This document shows, piece by piece, positions 10,891 to 25,017 of a stretch of DNA of 64,000 bases. The translations under genes and the position numbers were made by a program. This DNA is from Arabidopsis thaliana (taxonomy: Eukaryota; Streptophyta; Magnoliopsida; Brassicales; Brassicaceae), in assembly GCF_000001735.4 (NCBI RefSeq), contig NC_003070.9:1550001-1614000 (forward strand), read 5' to 3'. The stretch's first letter is position 1; each line of letters starts with the position of its first letter. Under the pieces are notes generated by a model. It saw only the letters and a list, made by a program, of their open reading frames with translations. It did no database searches and was not told the origin of the DNA.

Positions 10891-13800
10891 TCAAGCAGCG
10901 TTGAGAGCTTCGAGCTGTTTCTTCAGATCTTCAAGGTCATCTTCCTCCTCTGTTTCTCCTGACCCTGAGGCTATGGCTATTGCTTTCTCATACTCATCTG
11001 CAACTGGAAGCTCCCGAGTAAGCCCTTCGGGTAATGTATCTACACATAACACAGGATCAATTTAGATAACAGTCAGAAGAACAGGACTTATATTTGATAC
11101 ATTTTCACATGGATAGCACATAGAGTCCCAAGTTTAAGTAACCTGAACTTGAGGCAGCTTTTGTAGTATCCTTCTCATTTTCATCATCGACAACACTGAT
11201 AAAAAGACATGAGATACACATCAGATTTCTTGTTGCAAATATGGCTGGAAAGGAGAAAATATGATAACAAAAATACAAATTTTGATTTTTAACTAATTCA
11301 CTGAGTTATTACCTTATGTTCCACTCATTATCATCATGGAGTGGACCTTCATCGATAGTTGTGGATGCATCAGCTTCCATCTTAGCTTTAGCAGCAGCAT
11401 CCCTTTCTGGTTTTGCAAGCATATATTCTTTCTGCATTTTGGGATTTCAACTTTTTCACCAGAACATGGATGGAAACAAAAGGCGCAAAACAAAGACAAG
11501 CTGAGATAGTTTTGTGGTTGCATTTAATCAGGTTACCTGCCGCTCTAGACAAGCTACATTCGAGCATTGTGGATTTGGTCTCATTTTCATGGTTGGGAAA
11601 AAATCCTTCAGTGAATTATAACCCTGTGGGATCAAGTAACGGGCATAAAACTAGTAAGCTTTAACTGATTCAAATTATAATCATTCTGTGATAAACTATA
11701 AAGTGTTAACTGTGAGGAGAGCTGGAGGAAGCAAAGCCTATACCAAGTATGGAGAAACTTCACCAAAATTTAGTAAGAACTTGAGAGAGTTTTGAACCAA
11801 AAGCCCCGCAACAACACCCTGAATTGACAATCAAACAAGAGTCTTAAAATATATAGATAGCGCTTAAATAAACAAAAGCAATAGCAGAAAACTTGATAAA
11901 TAGTCAACATAGCCAAATTTTGAACTGTATTGTAAGGTGGTATGAAATTTACCATAGTAGTTGGCAGAGATGCAGCACAGACCCCTTCCCGTTTAAGTGT
12001 CCGTTCATCAATTCCAGATGCCACGACCTACCACAGAGTAAAGAGATTGCTTAGAGAAAATCCAAAAAGTAGTATTAACAATACCCTGGATCACAGAATC
12101 CTTAAAACCACCCATATTCCACTGATACATTCCTCAAGCACTAATTAATGCAGGGCATTATAGGTTAGAGTTGTAAGAGTGATATAAGAAGGAAAAAAAC
12201 ATACCAGGGGAGGTGCACAAGCAAAACAAGCAGTTTCTCCGGGAACCAAGAGCTGTATGTGACCTGAAACAGCATCTTCGGATACACCTGCACAAAATAT
12301 CACCTTTTTTGTTAGCCAAAAGAGAAATGAAAAAAAGAAGTACATATAATTATTAGCATACTATTTACCTGACTCCATCCATGTTTGACGTAACTCATTG
12401 CATGCCTATATTTCATAAGAATAAACTCAAATCAGAGCCAATCTAGAATATTTTATATATTTTCCATTCCCAACTAATTGAATTATGTAGAATGTAAGAT
12501 CAAAAATGCTCGATGGTGAAGTAAGAACTGTGGAATTTGTAACAAAAAAGCCTTTTCGAGAAAGAAGTAACAGCTACCTGGTTGACAGCCATCCTTGCTT
12601 CATAGTTATCGACACAACTCAAAACAAGATCCACACCACTGCCGCCCTCTTTGCTAGGACAAAATGACTTGTTTGTCAAGCTGGACGTGAAGGTTTCAAA
12701 GCCTTGCACTGTTGTTATGTTCATTGTGAAACTCTAGCAGAAGAAAAATAGAAATAGCATAAATTGGTGACTCAGGAATTCTGTAGGTGGGAAGCTAATA
12801 ATGTTCCGCAGTAAACAACATAAATAAATTAACCAAAAAGAGCCTAAGGATACATACATACATCATACACCATAGACCTCCCATTTAATACGTAATGAGT
12901 CTAAATCGAACACATCCGTTTGGGCAAATCCATAGACTTTTTAGTTTCCAGTAAATATGATGTAAAAATGGCCATTGAACTAGTTTTAACCTCATCATGT
13001 AGAAAACTTACTTCAAGAACTACGTCAGGGTTTATTTCTGCAAGGGTTTGGACAGCAGCATCAGTCTTTGTCATACCAACCTATAGTCACAATTATCCGG
13101 AGATCAGAAACAATACGAAAGGGACGAAAATATGTATTGCAGAACTCAAATGAGAATTGAGTACCTGGTCCGGTCTAAAAAACAGTCTGTTCATGTTAGC
13201 TAGTTCGACAGTGTCATAGTCATACAACAAAAGACGACCAATACCACATCTGGTAAGCATCTCAGCCGCAACACTTCCAACACCACCAATTCCCTGTCAT
13301 TTAGATCATCCTTTCCTTACTTAATGAACAAACTTATAGCTAAACAAGGAAAATATCATAAAAGAAAAAACAAGGAGAGAAATACGTACAACAATGGCGA
13401 CGGAAAACTCTCTAATTCTCTCATAGTTGTCCACAATGCCCATCCGCTGAAGTGCCATAAGCCTACTGTAAGGATTACTATCTACCACTTCCGAGCTTAG
13501 TTCCTGCAATAGATTGAAATCAGAAACGTTTTACAGAAGATAACTTTAAATGAGGAGAATTTGTCAATACAAGGCAAAGACCTTGACTTTGGAACGCCGG
13601 TGAGGATTACATTTAGACAGAGTGGCTAGATTCTCAACATGTGATCGCAGCTGCAAAGCCCAAACACATTTTCAGGAGAATTCATAAGCAATGCAAACAA
13701 CAAAAGGCTAAGTGAAATTAATTCGGAGATTCCAGATTCAAATCAATACAAAGATATACTCGTAAACACCAATGCATGTGAAAATTCCCAACGGAAAAAT

Positions 13801-14005
13801 CATAATCCATGAAACGCAATTTGAGTATTAATTCCTCGAGGAATCAACAGTATTGGAAGAAATCATTCACTAAGCAAATTCACAGCGTTAAGAAAAACGA
13901 GATCGGAAGTAAAAACCCAAACACCTTGTTGATCAGAGCCGGATCTGAGAGAGATTTCTCGAGAACGTCAAGATCATCGAGCAATGCCTTGAATCCAACC
14001 TCCAT
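10891..14005 (-). CDS. UBA5: UBA5, ubiquitin-like modifier-activating enzyme 5 (E1 for UFM1)
   Basis: Activates the ubiquitin-like protein UFM1 by adenylation and thioester formation, then passes it to UFC1. Fourteen coding exons join in frame: 14005-13925, 13650-13582, 13503-13390, 13293-13165, 13080-13012, 12733-12578, 12405-12369, 12287-12205, 12027-11953, 11818-11744, 11623-11537, 11431-11313, 11195-11143, 11039-10891. The product is 431 aa. The ThiF/E1 nucleotide loop GIGGVGS is at about residues 89-95. Zinc ligands CFAC (about 239-242) and CSNVAC (about 316-321) are present. The catalytic cysteine lies in [14 protein letters not shown] (about 263). The C-terminal acidic tail matches the UFM1/UFC1-interacting region of the family. 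Nothing essential is missing. It is divergently paired with KMS2 across 810 bp. Confidence 0.96.
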
Positions 14006-14815
14006 TTTTCAGCTCTCTTAGGATGAGAAATCGAATCTGCGATGCTGATTTGGGAGAGAGACACTCCGGAATTTGTACACAAAGTCACAAAGGTTTAAAG
14101 CCAAAGACGTTATTGATTTCACCAAACAAAAAAAAACAAAAAAAGTTGACCGCAATAACAAGGAAGGAACATAAATTTATCCGGTCTGTTTTAAAGATTG
14201 TGGATCACACTGGGCCTTCAAAATAGCCCATTAGTTCACGTATACGGTTGCACTCTCCTAGAATTTTTGTCACGTATCTTCAGGGAACGCTTAAGATGAC
14301 GGATGACGAACGAGCCACCGCCACGGTAGCTTTAGAAAGCCCGTTTAAAAAAATTTGTAGATCAAAATGAATATTTGTAGATCACAATGGGCCAAGCTTG
14401 GGTCGTTACGAAGTTGATAAAGACTAACAAAACAAAAAACAAAAAAACTAACATCTCCTATAGCCTTTGATTCCTTGTCACGTTATGAAATGACACGTGG
14501 TTCTTTTGGAACCGGTTTATAAATAACCGGTAAACCGAAGAGAAGAACCAATAGAATGCGCCATATCACATCCAACAAAACGGGAACCTGATTTTGGTCG
14601 CATACCTTAAACATAGGAGATCGAGATTGATGGATCCTTTCTCAATCCATCCAAAATCTTCAGACCCAATGCTCTTCTTCATCTAATTTCCTGTCTGACG
14701 GACACATCTTGTAGAATCAGAGACCAGTTTCTTCAGTAGAGACTCGACGAGAAGTTGCACCTGAAAATTCATATTCAGATTAGGGGTTTATTGATTCGTA
14801 GCATGCGAAAGAGAT
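14006..14815. promoter_or_regulatory. Shared divergent promoter of UBA5 and KMS2
   Basis: 810 bp separate two divergent start codons. It holds TGGGCC/GGCCCA-type site II elements at 14211-14216 and 14388-14393 and an AGCCCA at 14225-14230. An ACACGTGG G-box has its core at 14494-14499. A TATAAATA at 14518-14525 is framed by ACCGGT-like arms and is oriented towards KMS2. Site II elements typify constitutive plant genes. A short sequence around TGGGCC is repeated (see findings). Confidence 0.65.
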
Positions 14816-17278
14816 ATGGGTTATGGAAATCGAGCTTCTTCTAAAACTCCTGCGATCTCAGGTGCCCTTCTTTTTCTGTTTTTGTTCCTAAAATTTGAAA
14901 CTTTAGGGTTTATAGTTGCGGCATTGAAAATTCTGTAATCGATGCATACATTGTTTAGAAATATACATCTGTGTGCGATTCCCTTGGATGATTATCCAGT
15001 TGTTATGATTAGACCAGAAATTTTCGGTCTTTGGTTGAATCATGAGCCGACCCTTAATTTCTTAGAATCTGAAATTAAAGTGACTTGAGTGTTAATGTTA
15101 ACGATATAGCACTTCTTACATTGGCGACTAATAGGTCTAAGGGTTTTGCAGGTTTGCGTGAAAAGCATCAACAGGATCTTGAAAAACTGACATTGACCTC
15201 ACAACCATTCAAAACCTTGAGATTATTTGTTGTTGCTGTTTTTCTCTATGTTAGAAGATGGTCCTCTTACCTTCTTGCAAATGTTGGCTGGCTTATACTT
15301 TTTTGTAGCATTTTTGTTGCATTTGCAGCTCTTCTTGTGACCCTAGATGGGCCTCACGTCAAGGTAAACAGATTCAGACTGTTGCTGTCTGTAGGTTTAG
15401 CTAGTGATGTTTCTTTGCTTGGTATAAGAAATCTCCGAAAGCTTCTGGATGAGAAATCCTACAGCTACGGCTTTTCTACTGCTATTGAAATTGGGGATAA
15501 GAGCATATATCGAAAGACATGAGTGATGATCAATATATTTGTTTCATTCTTAGTTTATCAGCTTCTTTTGTTTTCTTAGATGAAGAAAACGGTAAAATTT
15601 TCTAATTTTCTCCTCGTGCAGCATGTTGAAGAACTGTCTGAGTACACCAGGTTTGGACTATGGTGGATATTCTTAGGTGTTGCATCATCAATTGGTCTTG
15701 GTAAGAATATGTTTTACTCCCTCCAGGACATTCTGTGTCAGTTTCTTATTTCCGGTTTATCTTATTGCTGAGATGTTACTAACATAGTTCTCTTTTCTCT
15801 TTTATTTATGATTCCAGGATCTGGTTTGCATACATTTGTTCTTTATTTGGGTCCCCATATTGCTTTATTTACCATAAAAGTAATGCAGTGCGGGCGAGTC
15901 GATTTAAAGAGTGCTATATATGATACAATTCAGTTGAAGAGAAGCCCTTCATGGCTTGATAAACCATGCCACGAGTTTGGCTCCCCAGTTTTTTCTTCTG
16001 GAGTTCCTCTTAGCAGTATACTACCACAGGTTCAGATAGAAGCCATCCTATGGGGTCTAGGAACAGCGTTGGGAGAACTTCCTCCTTACTTTATCTCCAG
16101 AGCAGGTGAAAATTCACTCTGCCGACCTTTTTTATTGACAACTCAATGTGTATGGTTAGTGTTAAGATATCTACTTTGAGGCCCAGTTTTAGAAGCTTCT
16201 TGATGTTTGAGCTATATCTAAGTGACTAAGTGGGAATGAATTAAATGGTTTTAGAGGTGTCGAGTTTAAATCTAGTACATGAACAGGAGATGAAACAGTT
16301 TTTGCATCAAGATTGATTATTAATGCTCTGACTTTATACAGCAAGTCTTTCCGGTGGCAAAATGAAAGAATTGGAGACATGTTCTGGTGACGATAACGGA
16401 TTCATTGCTAAACGCGTAAATCAGATCAAAAGCTGGTTATTGTCGCATTCACAATATCTCAACTTCTTCACAATCCTGATTCTTGCTTCGGTATGTTTTA
16501 GATGAGTCGTCTGAACAATCCAATGCTTCTTGCATAGACTTTTTGTGTGTGTTTAAGGTTCCGGGAAACTTATGATGTGCTTATTACAATTACGTTCTGC
16601 CTTACATTCAGGTTCCTAACCCATTATTCGACCTTGCTGGAATCATGTGTGGACAATTCGAGAAACCGTTTTGGGAGTTTTTCCTTGCAACCTTGATTGG
16701 AAAGGCAATCATCAAGACACATATACAGGTTTTGTGAGCGTTTCTGTAATACCCTATTTGTTTTGAGTCACTTTCGTTCTCATTCTTTGGGTTTCATCTC
16801 ATTGTCAACATTTTATCTTTTGCAGACGGTTTTCATCATATGCGTCTGTAATAATCAGCTTCTTGACTGGGTAGAGAATGAGCTGATATATATTCTGAGC
16901 TTTGTGCCCGGTTTTGCTTCTGCATTGCCTGAGCTCACAGCGAAACTCCGCTTAATGAAAGAGAAGTACTTGATTGCTTCGCCTCCAGTATCTTCTGATA
17001 TCAATGTAACGTATCTTTTGTTTCTCTTTACTTAGTCCATTACCGTTTTGCATTGTTCTGCATTTTGAGGTATTTGGATGATTTTTTTCTTGGTTCAGGT
17101 CAAGAAATGGGATCTTTCTTTTGCATCCGTGTGGAACGGAGTCGTGTGGCTGATGCTTTTGAATTTCTTCGGCCAGATTGTGACTTCAACTGCACAGAGA
17201 TACCTAAAGAAGCAACAAGAAGAAGAACTAGATGCCTTGACCAACAAGTCGTCGCTGACCTCAAAGAAATCTAAGTAG
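14816..17278 (+). CDS. KMS2: KMS2 (Killing Me Slowly 2), VMP1-like ER membrane protein
   Basis: Eight coding exons join in frame: 14816-14861, 15152-15363, 15622-15700, 15818-16105, 16342-16490, 16612-16728, 16826-17005, 17099-17278, giving 416 aa. It is a multi-pass membrane protein: hydrophobic segments occur at [34 protein letters not shown] and the [14 protein letters not shown] region, with more in the last exons. The VMP1/DedA-type signature [14 protein letters not shown] is clear in exon 4. Plant KMS proteins are VMP1 homologues acting at the ER and early secretory pathway; this is known of the family. The C-terminus ends in a charged coiled stretch, [17 protein letters not shown], then Lys-rich [12 protein letters not shown]-type ending would suit ER retention, which is inference. 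It shares its promoter with UBA5. Confidence 0.93.
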
Positions 17279-19417
17279 TCCAGAAATTTATTTATCTTTT
17301 CTAACTTTGGTTTTTTTTTCTTTCTTTCATAGAAACATTATCACTGTATTTCGTCTTATCTGAGAACATAACAAATTTGTCCAGAAAGAACAAAAAAACA
17401 TAGAAAAACAATTGAAAGTTGAAAGGAAGTTCTAACTAAAGTTATAAATGTGATTTGTTTCACCTCTTGATGTATGTTATATGGTTGAAATAAATTGATT
17501 AATTTTCCATAATCAATTTTGAAATTTGTTCTGATACTAAAGAATATCTTCAATGTCCGAGGTTTGTTACTTTTGTATATGTTTAATTACTCGATTTTGT
17601 AGTACAGGAAATAAAAACGAAGTAAATCCATACTCTATAAGCATGTTAAATCGAAGTGGAATTTAGGGTCTCGATATAATTATCATTTAATGTTCTTAAA
17701 TTTACTTGAAATCCAAGTTTCTAGTTGATTCAAGATCCAAAACCTACCATTTTTATCTCGTAGACATGGCTATTGAAAAGAACTCAATGTTTGGCCTACG
17801 ATATATGATGTATGAGTTAAAAAAAAAACAAAAAAAGGGGTTTGTCCCAAAGCTAAATCCTGTATAATGGCTACAATATTTACTTGAAAAATATAGAGTA
17901 TGGTCTTAAAAGACGAAATCAATTTCGAAGCTTACCGCAAAAAGTAACAAACGAAAGGGACAAATGAGAACTCATTACCGCAGAAACTGACAAAGAATAA
18001 AAGTCGAGAGACTTAATTAAACTGTTTGTCTGTCTTTAAAGTATTTTTTTTCCATGCAAGAAGACACAAATCTCAACAGTTAAACGAAATAAATAAAAGA
18101 TAAAAAAGACCCCGAAAATTATGCAAGAAATTTCATATAACTTTTTATAAATTTAAGTATACTTGGAAAAAAATTATGGACAAACTTCCAAATAGAAAAT
18201 GCCTAACCCAAGTTACGTCATCTCACTTCAGAAATGTGATTTTTGTATTAACCTTGAGGCAATGGCGACAATTGCTCCAAGACATATTACTCATTTCCAT
18301 GCAATACATAAAATATTTCCTACTAAGATTAATACTAGTATAAAATTTGCTTACAACAATAAATGTTATATTATAATGTAACAATCTGCATATACACACA
18401 ACGACTACAAAACAGAAAAAAAATCCACCCTGCCTTTTCAATCAATTTTATAGAAATTGACACATATTCCTAACATAAACTGAAACTATCTCAATAAAGT
18501 AATGTCAATCTCTAACCCTTACGTATGTCGTCTTTTTCCCCTAGTGTAAACTCAAATTGAATATCCAAAACTAATGCATAACTAAAACTGTTTTGACAAT
18601 GGTTATGTTTACATATCTCTATTTAGATTACATAATTCAAAGATTTCTTATGAGGGTCATTGGACTACGTAGTACGTACGTCTAACTATTTAACGAAGTA
18701 GGCGAGCGAATGCATTTAAAAAACTTGAAATGTCTATTTGTCTTTTAGCTCAAATAAATGAGAAAAGTTTAACTGTTTACACTGTCTTTTTCATATTTTT
18801 TACTACTATAAGAAATTTAAAATTTCTCTTCTTTCTATTGCGCCATCAACTGTTTTGTCAACGGTTTGCTTTTTTATTTTTATGATTAGGAAATAATGGG
18901 GTCACATGTAGGTACTTGTAATCCTTCTAACAAATAAAGAAACAACAGCAACATCGCATGTTCTCATTTGAATTTTCCCAATGAGTCTTTCTCCGTCACG
19001 ACCACGTTGTCTTCTTTTATTCTTACTTTTCAAATTAAGATTTACCCAAAGCGAAGACTTTATTTTTACTATTTTTTTGGCATGCTTATTCCGAAATGTG
19101 CCCATAGTAATAATTAAGGTTATTACAAATCATCATCTATTAAAAAGCGGATACTAAATCTGAAATCTTAGTTCACATAGTAATAACCTTGATACAAAGC
19201 ATTCAAACTTCAAACGGTACGACTTTCACTTTGAACAATTTAGATAAATAATTGAAATCAAAACCATATAAAAATGCTTGATAAATAAACAATTAATCAA
19301 AATTATTAGAAAAATACACTTGACGAACTAAAAATGATAGAAACATTGCAATAAGTTAAAAAAAAAAAAAACACGGCAAAAGTTATATACTACTTTAATA
19401 GGTGGATAGTTTTTGAG
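17279..19417. other. Convergent intergenic region, AT-rich
   Basis: About 2.1 kb between the KMS2 stop and the stop of the SEC14-like gene. It holds both 3' UTRs and simple A/T runs (for example near 17,821 and 19,360). I see no RNA gene and no coding signal beyond short AT-rich open frames. Confidence 0.5.
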
Positions 19418-22280
19418 TTAGAACCGTTGGGATAAAGACACGTGACGGCGTCTAATCTGAGTTGAAACAATGGATACAAGACCACCGAGCGGTGGCCTCA
19501 TCTTTGACCTATAAGTCATCTCATCGTACGGTCTACGATAAAACTTGAGAAACTGAACGAACGAATCTCGTGGTTTCTCACTTTTGCTGACGTGTGACTC
19601 TCGCCGGAAGAAAATCGCCGGAGATTGGAAGAAAGACGGGCGAGGTATCCGCGGGTCCCGTAGGGTTCCGATAGAGTGACGGTCGGTGGTCCTAGCTGGC
19701 ATCGGAGTGGAAGCGAAGAAGCTCCTCCTTGGACCACCGAATGGCTCGCTTCTAGCCGCCGGTGACGCGAAAGAGAAAGAACGCGCGTTAAGCGGTGAGA
19801 TGTACGCGCCTGTGTTGTGTCCTAGTTTGGTTGATGACGTGTCAGTCAACGTGAGACACCATGGTTTGACTGTGTCGAGTCCGTCGCGAGATACGGTGAA
19901 AGCGAACCTAGAGGATGCGCATGAGCCGATCTTGTCCGTTGATTTTAGTGATGACGTGTCGAATCGTAGGGAGGAGACTCGTGATGGGTATGATGACGAG
20001 AAATCGTCGTAGTCAAACGAGTCTTGAAAATCTTGCATTGATACAATCATCGTAGCCGTTGATAGATCCACGAATGTGCGAATACCCTACACGTGAGCGT
20101 AGAGGATCAGTATCTTTGACTTCAACTTAAAAAGTATATCATCTCGCTTTCAAAGTCACATTTAGATAGGTGAAATAAGACTTTTGACTTGCGCATAATT
20201 AAAAGTTGTACATAGTTGAAAATGTTAAACAAATTAAGAGTGTACCTTCCAAAGGTAAGAGAAAAGAGAAGGAGGATCGATGACGAAGGTTTTGAAAAGA
20301 CGACAAGGATAATACTCTGCGACTATTTTGAGTGTAGTCACAAGTATGTTCATGAAAGCTGATGCTGATTTGAAGAAGCCTGCGATTTCAAAACATGCAA
20401 GAAACTTTAGGTTTAATCAACGAGTCTACAAAAAATTGTTATATCATTTTGACACAGTTGACAATATTATACATGTGAAAACAAATGTTGAAACTTTGGG
20501 TTTGTTTTATAAATAAAAAAAAAGAAAAAAAAAGGAAGGTGTGCAGTGGAATTGCAGAGGATCAAAAGAGGAACATTTAATGAAAAGCTAAAGAGTACTA
20601 TCAGAGTTACGAGAAGTACTGCTGCTGCAACTGGTGTAGAAGATCAACATAATTAAATGCCAAAAATACCCTCAATAATTGAGGCTGTGTGATTCGTTTG
20701 TGACCGTGACTCTACAGGGACACTACGGACATTATGGGATCGTTATCTCTCCCACTTTCCTGCCGGAGTTCCGACATGTTCCGGTCCCCAATTTTTACCA
20801 ACTTCTCTTTTTGTAAAAATCACATTTATGTTTATTCGTAAACGGTGACAATATTTCCATTGAAAGATAAGAAGACAAAATAAAAATAGTTGCCATATTT
20901 TGAAATTTTTAACCTTTTCCCCCTTTATTTTGAAAACCTTTTTCCTAGTGATATAAAATGATAAATTGAACATAAGAGAGAACTTACTAGCATCGAAAAG
21001 GATGACAAATTGTTCGACGTTTCTGGACATGGTTGAGATAGCAACCTCTAATGTAAATACCACCAAACGTGTCAACCTACGAAAATAAACGAATATATAA
21101 ATAAACTTTGTGAATAATGTTTTTGATGTATTAATATGTATGAGTAATTTAACTTACTGTTTCTGCGTATGTAGCTTCTGATAATCTTGTTTAATGCGGA
21201 AAACCTAAGAGGAATATAGAAAAGGGTATTAAACGATAGGTTTTGATTATGAAATAAATCAAAAAACAAAATTATCAAAAGTGAGATTAAGTTACCAAAA
21301 CGGGTCTACACTCGTCGTCAAGACCAGCGACGTAGGCAAGACCTTCAGCAAGCTCCGCCGTGAACTCATCGGCGATCAAACTCTCTGTAATTATTATAAA
21401 TATTAATAAAAGATAATATAAGAATTTTAAAAATAAAAAGGGAAAACAGAATCTTGAAAAATTAAATAGAAGAGGTTAAAAATAAGTGGGTGTCATAATG
21501 AGTGGATATTCACTTTAACGCTCGATGTTCAAACATGGGACATATCAAAACCCGAGAAAAAAGCAACGAAACGTCTGTTTTTCTAAAGAAGTACAAATAC
21601 GAAAACCACTAGCTAACCAAATCTATCATCTATACACACACTACATGCTTTACTTTAAGCTTTATGTTTTTAACCTCTCGTTTTCATTATCTTAAAAATT
21701 TAGACCGTTTTTTAAGTAAAGCAATTCGGACCTCTAAAGATGTAACGTACGCGTGTTCAAATATATATACGTGTATTTTAGTATAGTATATCAACATACC
21801 AAAATATTTGTATACATATCTTGGAAAATAAAGACTGTAAATATATAAACGTTTATCCATATATACATACATATACATTTCAAACTTGTATAAAGATATA
21901 CAGTATATAGTGATTGAGAATGTGTAATGATCAAGAGAGAGAAAGTACCAATGCCAAGAGAAGATCTCCATGAAAGGCAAGACCTTAACTGTTTAGCTGC
22001 TTTCTTCACATTGTCTCCTTTTATTCTCAAGAATCTACCGACACAAGCTCTGTTACAGAACTTCTCCTGCAACATTCATTAACCCAATAACAATATAATG
22101 AATCAAAATTTTCTATTAAAAAATAAAACATGTTCAAGTAACGGATATATAATAATGAATATGCCACCCAACCTGTTTAAGAGTTAGAGGAGAATGTTTA
22201 CGAAGGAGATGAAGAACAGCTTCGACTTTGTCGTCGCTCTCTACTACTGAATGATGATCCTTCTGCTCTTTCTTTCCCAT
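19418..22280 (-). CDS. SEC14-like / CRAL-TRIO domain protein, 417 aa
   Basis: Seven coding exons join in frame: 22280-22173, 22066-21949, 21384-21296, 21204-21158, 21076-20988, 20379-20246, 20086-19418. The N-terminal part ([36 protein letters not shown]) is the CRAL-TRIO N-terminal helical bundle. The lipid-binding core follows ([30 protein letters not shown], then the SLFSYLWK region). Such proteins bind or transfer phosphoinositides and other lipids at membranes; the ligand here is unknown. The last exon encodes 223 residues. After a short end of the domain it is a Ser/Arg/Pro-rich, apparently disordered tail, unusual in length for the family and locally GC-rich. The gene is long because of a roughly 600-bp intron between exons 5 and 6. 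I recall this locus as a Sec14p-like family protein. Confidence 0.9.
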
Positions 22281-25017
22281 TTCGAAGATATCAACCCCAA
22301 AAAATGACTCCTCTCTTTCTTCTTTTTATTTGTGAAAAAAGAGATTGGTTAATTAGCCCGTTGTAACAAATATACCAAGCTTGTTCTTCAAGCGAGAGAA
22401 GGAGAGAGAGAGAGTGAGAGTGAGTGAGGGAAAAGAGAGATTTTGAAAAAATGGAAGTGATTGAATGGTGTGAGAGAGAGAAAGAGATTCCCTTGTATAT
22501 ATTTTGGGATGGAGATAACGGCAGCTGACGCCGTTAACACCACGCAAAGCACATATGTCCAGGTCAAGGTCATTTGTTTAATACTAGTATTTTATTGTTA
22601 CATTAAATCAAAGTAGCAATTTAATTATTAGTTTTTGTCAATAATAAACATTTAAAGTGGATAATTTAGAAAAATATCATTGGTGAATTTTTTTTTTAAC
22701 AGAATAAAATAAAATCTTACATTACAGCTTGAAAATGTATCATTTTCGAAAATCTTATTTAAAATAAATAAACATGGAAGGAGAAAAAAAGATTGAAAAA
22801 GAGGTCAAAAGGCGTCAAGCGTTATTAGCATAGCTGCAGGTTTGCCCGTTGGAACAGGTATTATTACAAGGATTTTCTACTTTACTTGAAACTCGTTGAA
22901 CTTTCAATAATTTTTAAAAGCACTAATTTTGATCACATCAATCTATTATATCTGATCTCTTTTCTTTGTTCTTTTGAAAATGAACAAAATTAAATAGGTT
23001 TTCCTTTGATATCTTAACATAATACGTGTGTGTATATTACATGACAGACTTTAAAAGAGGAAACATGAAAGGGTCAATAAATAGGTCGATTGGGCAGATA
23101 TCTCTCGTGCTTCGAATCGGATTTAATTCACAGCCATTTTGTCCCCGGTGTAGTAGATATGCAGATTCAACATTGACTTTTAATTTTTAGTTTAATAAGT
23201 AGTCTTCGAGATATTAAATGCGATTAGCCTTAACACTTTCTAAAGAACACAACTAACCGAAAGAAAAAAATAAGAACACAACAAACAACGACAAAAAAAC
23301 AAAAAGCAAACATCGGACCAATTAAATTTAATTAATACCTTTAAAGTAAGGTGCAAAGCTCCAATAAGTAAAAGGGTGGTTATGAGATATTATCATGCGT
23401 TAAATTTTTTTAGTAAAATACTTCTTATCTTTTATTAAAATATTTAAATAAAACTTTAAAAAATTTAATATAAACAAGTTAAAAATTTTGAAAACAAAAA
23501 TCTTTAACGAGAAAAAAATTGAACAAATTTATGCATTTTAAATATGTGAATCGAAAGTGATTGTTATTGTGAAATAGCTATTATATCAACCGAGGGACTC
23601 AATAGAATGAGAGTGTCATAATATATGATTACTTGAAGCATTTTAAGCTTGGGATTGTTTTCTAGCTTTCTATCACCTATTGTTATGCTAGTACTATGCT
23701 GCCACAGTAAGATCGGGCAGTTCCCAATCGTGTTCCTTTTCTTCAGAGCGAAAATCCAACTCGTTATATACTTCACCATTTCTTTATTTATTAGTTTACT
23801 GCTATTCGACAATTACTTACGATATATTATTACTATTAAAGTTATGTGTACAACTTGGTCCTAACATTCAAAAACATGGATTATATCATTGACGAATAAT
23901 GTATATATCGATTAACACCACCATTTAAACCAAGTTATTAGGTATTATTCATTCAATTTCAGAAACTCTAGTATTTATGAAGATACCTTTAAAATTTATC
24001 AACTATTATAGCTCTGCCTCTAATATACGTTCAAGTTTACATGATTTGATTCTAACTTTGTTTTGATAAAGTTATAGTATATATTTGAGTTTGACAGTGA
24101 ATTTGTTAGGTAGAACAGGTAGGCAATTGATTAGTTTTATCTCTAGTGATTCTCCACCAATTCTAAGTTTGAATTTTGGTTGTTGTCTTTATGAATGGGG
24201 TTAACTATTGTGAATTTGTGAAATTGGATGGCATGTACCACGTACGATTCTTCAGAAAATTAATAATTAGAATATACCGTATCACTAACAACGGTCCAAG
24301 TTATAAGTTTTAAAGTTTAGTGATGTATATATTTGATAAGATATAAAGGAGTTCATTAAATAGGAAGTAGAAACGACATATCAACAGACTCAGTCTAAGA
24401 CAGCCTAACAGTAACAAATCAAATATTCGTATCAAATGAAACTGTACCTTCAAGTAGTAGAATGTATTGGCGTTTTGTGTGTGTGTGTTTTTCTTCAATA
24501 TACATGAACTTCGGTAATTCTTTCTTCACGATTATTTTTTTCTATATCAGTCACGCGAATTTACATAACGTACAATATCTTTCATTGATTTCATTTTCTC
24601 TAAAAAAGCGTGTGATTATATGAAAATTCTGTATATCATTGTACATATCTCAATAAAATGAAAACTTGTTTTTCGCTGCAAATTCAAAATTTTAAAGCGT
24701 TACTTTGTGTGTATAATGGAGGAGTAAACATAACAGTGTGAAATCTTTATTCTTCTGAATATCCAGTAAAATTTGAGATAATCCAATACAACAAACTCGT
24801 GTCACGCTCAAGTAGTCAAATGTCGATTTGGTCACATCCGCACCCGTTTATTGAAACTTATCAAATATATATCATTTTGAAAAAGCAATAAGAAAACAAA
24901 GGCATGCAGAGATAAAAAGCTGGAGGAAATGAAGAAAAAGCCCGTGAACAAATAGTTGAATGGAATAATTAGTATGCACAGTACATATGAGGCTGTCTTT
25001 TTAATTAAAAAGAAGCT

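Noticed and set aside
19686..20012. Plus-strand 108-codon ORF
   Set aside because: Antisense of the GC-rich SEC14-like last exon; no independent signal.
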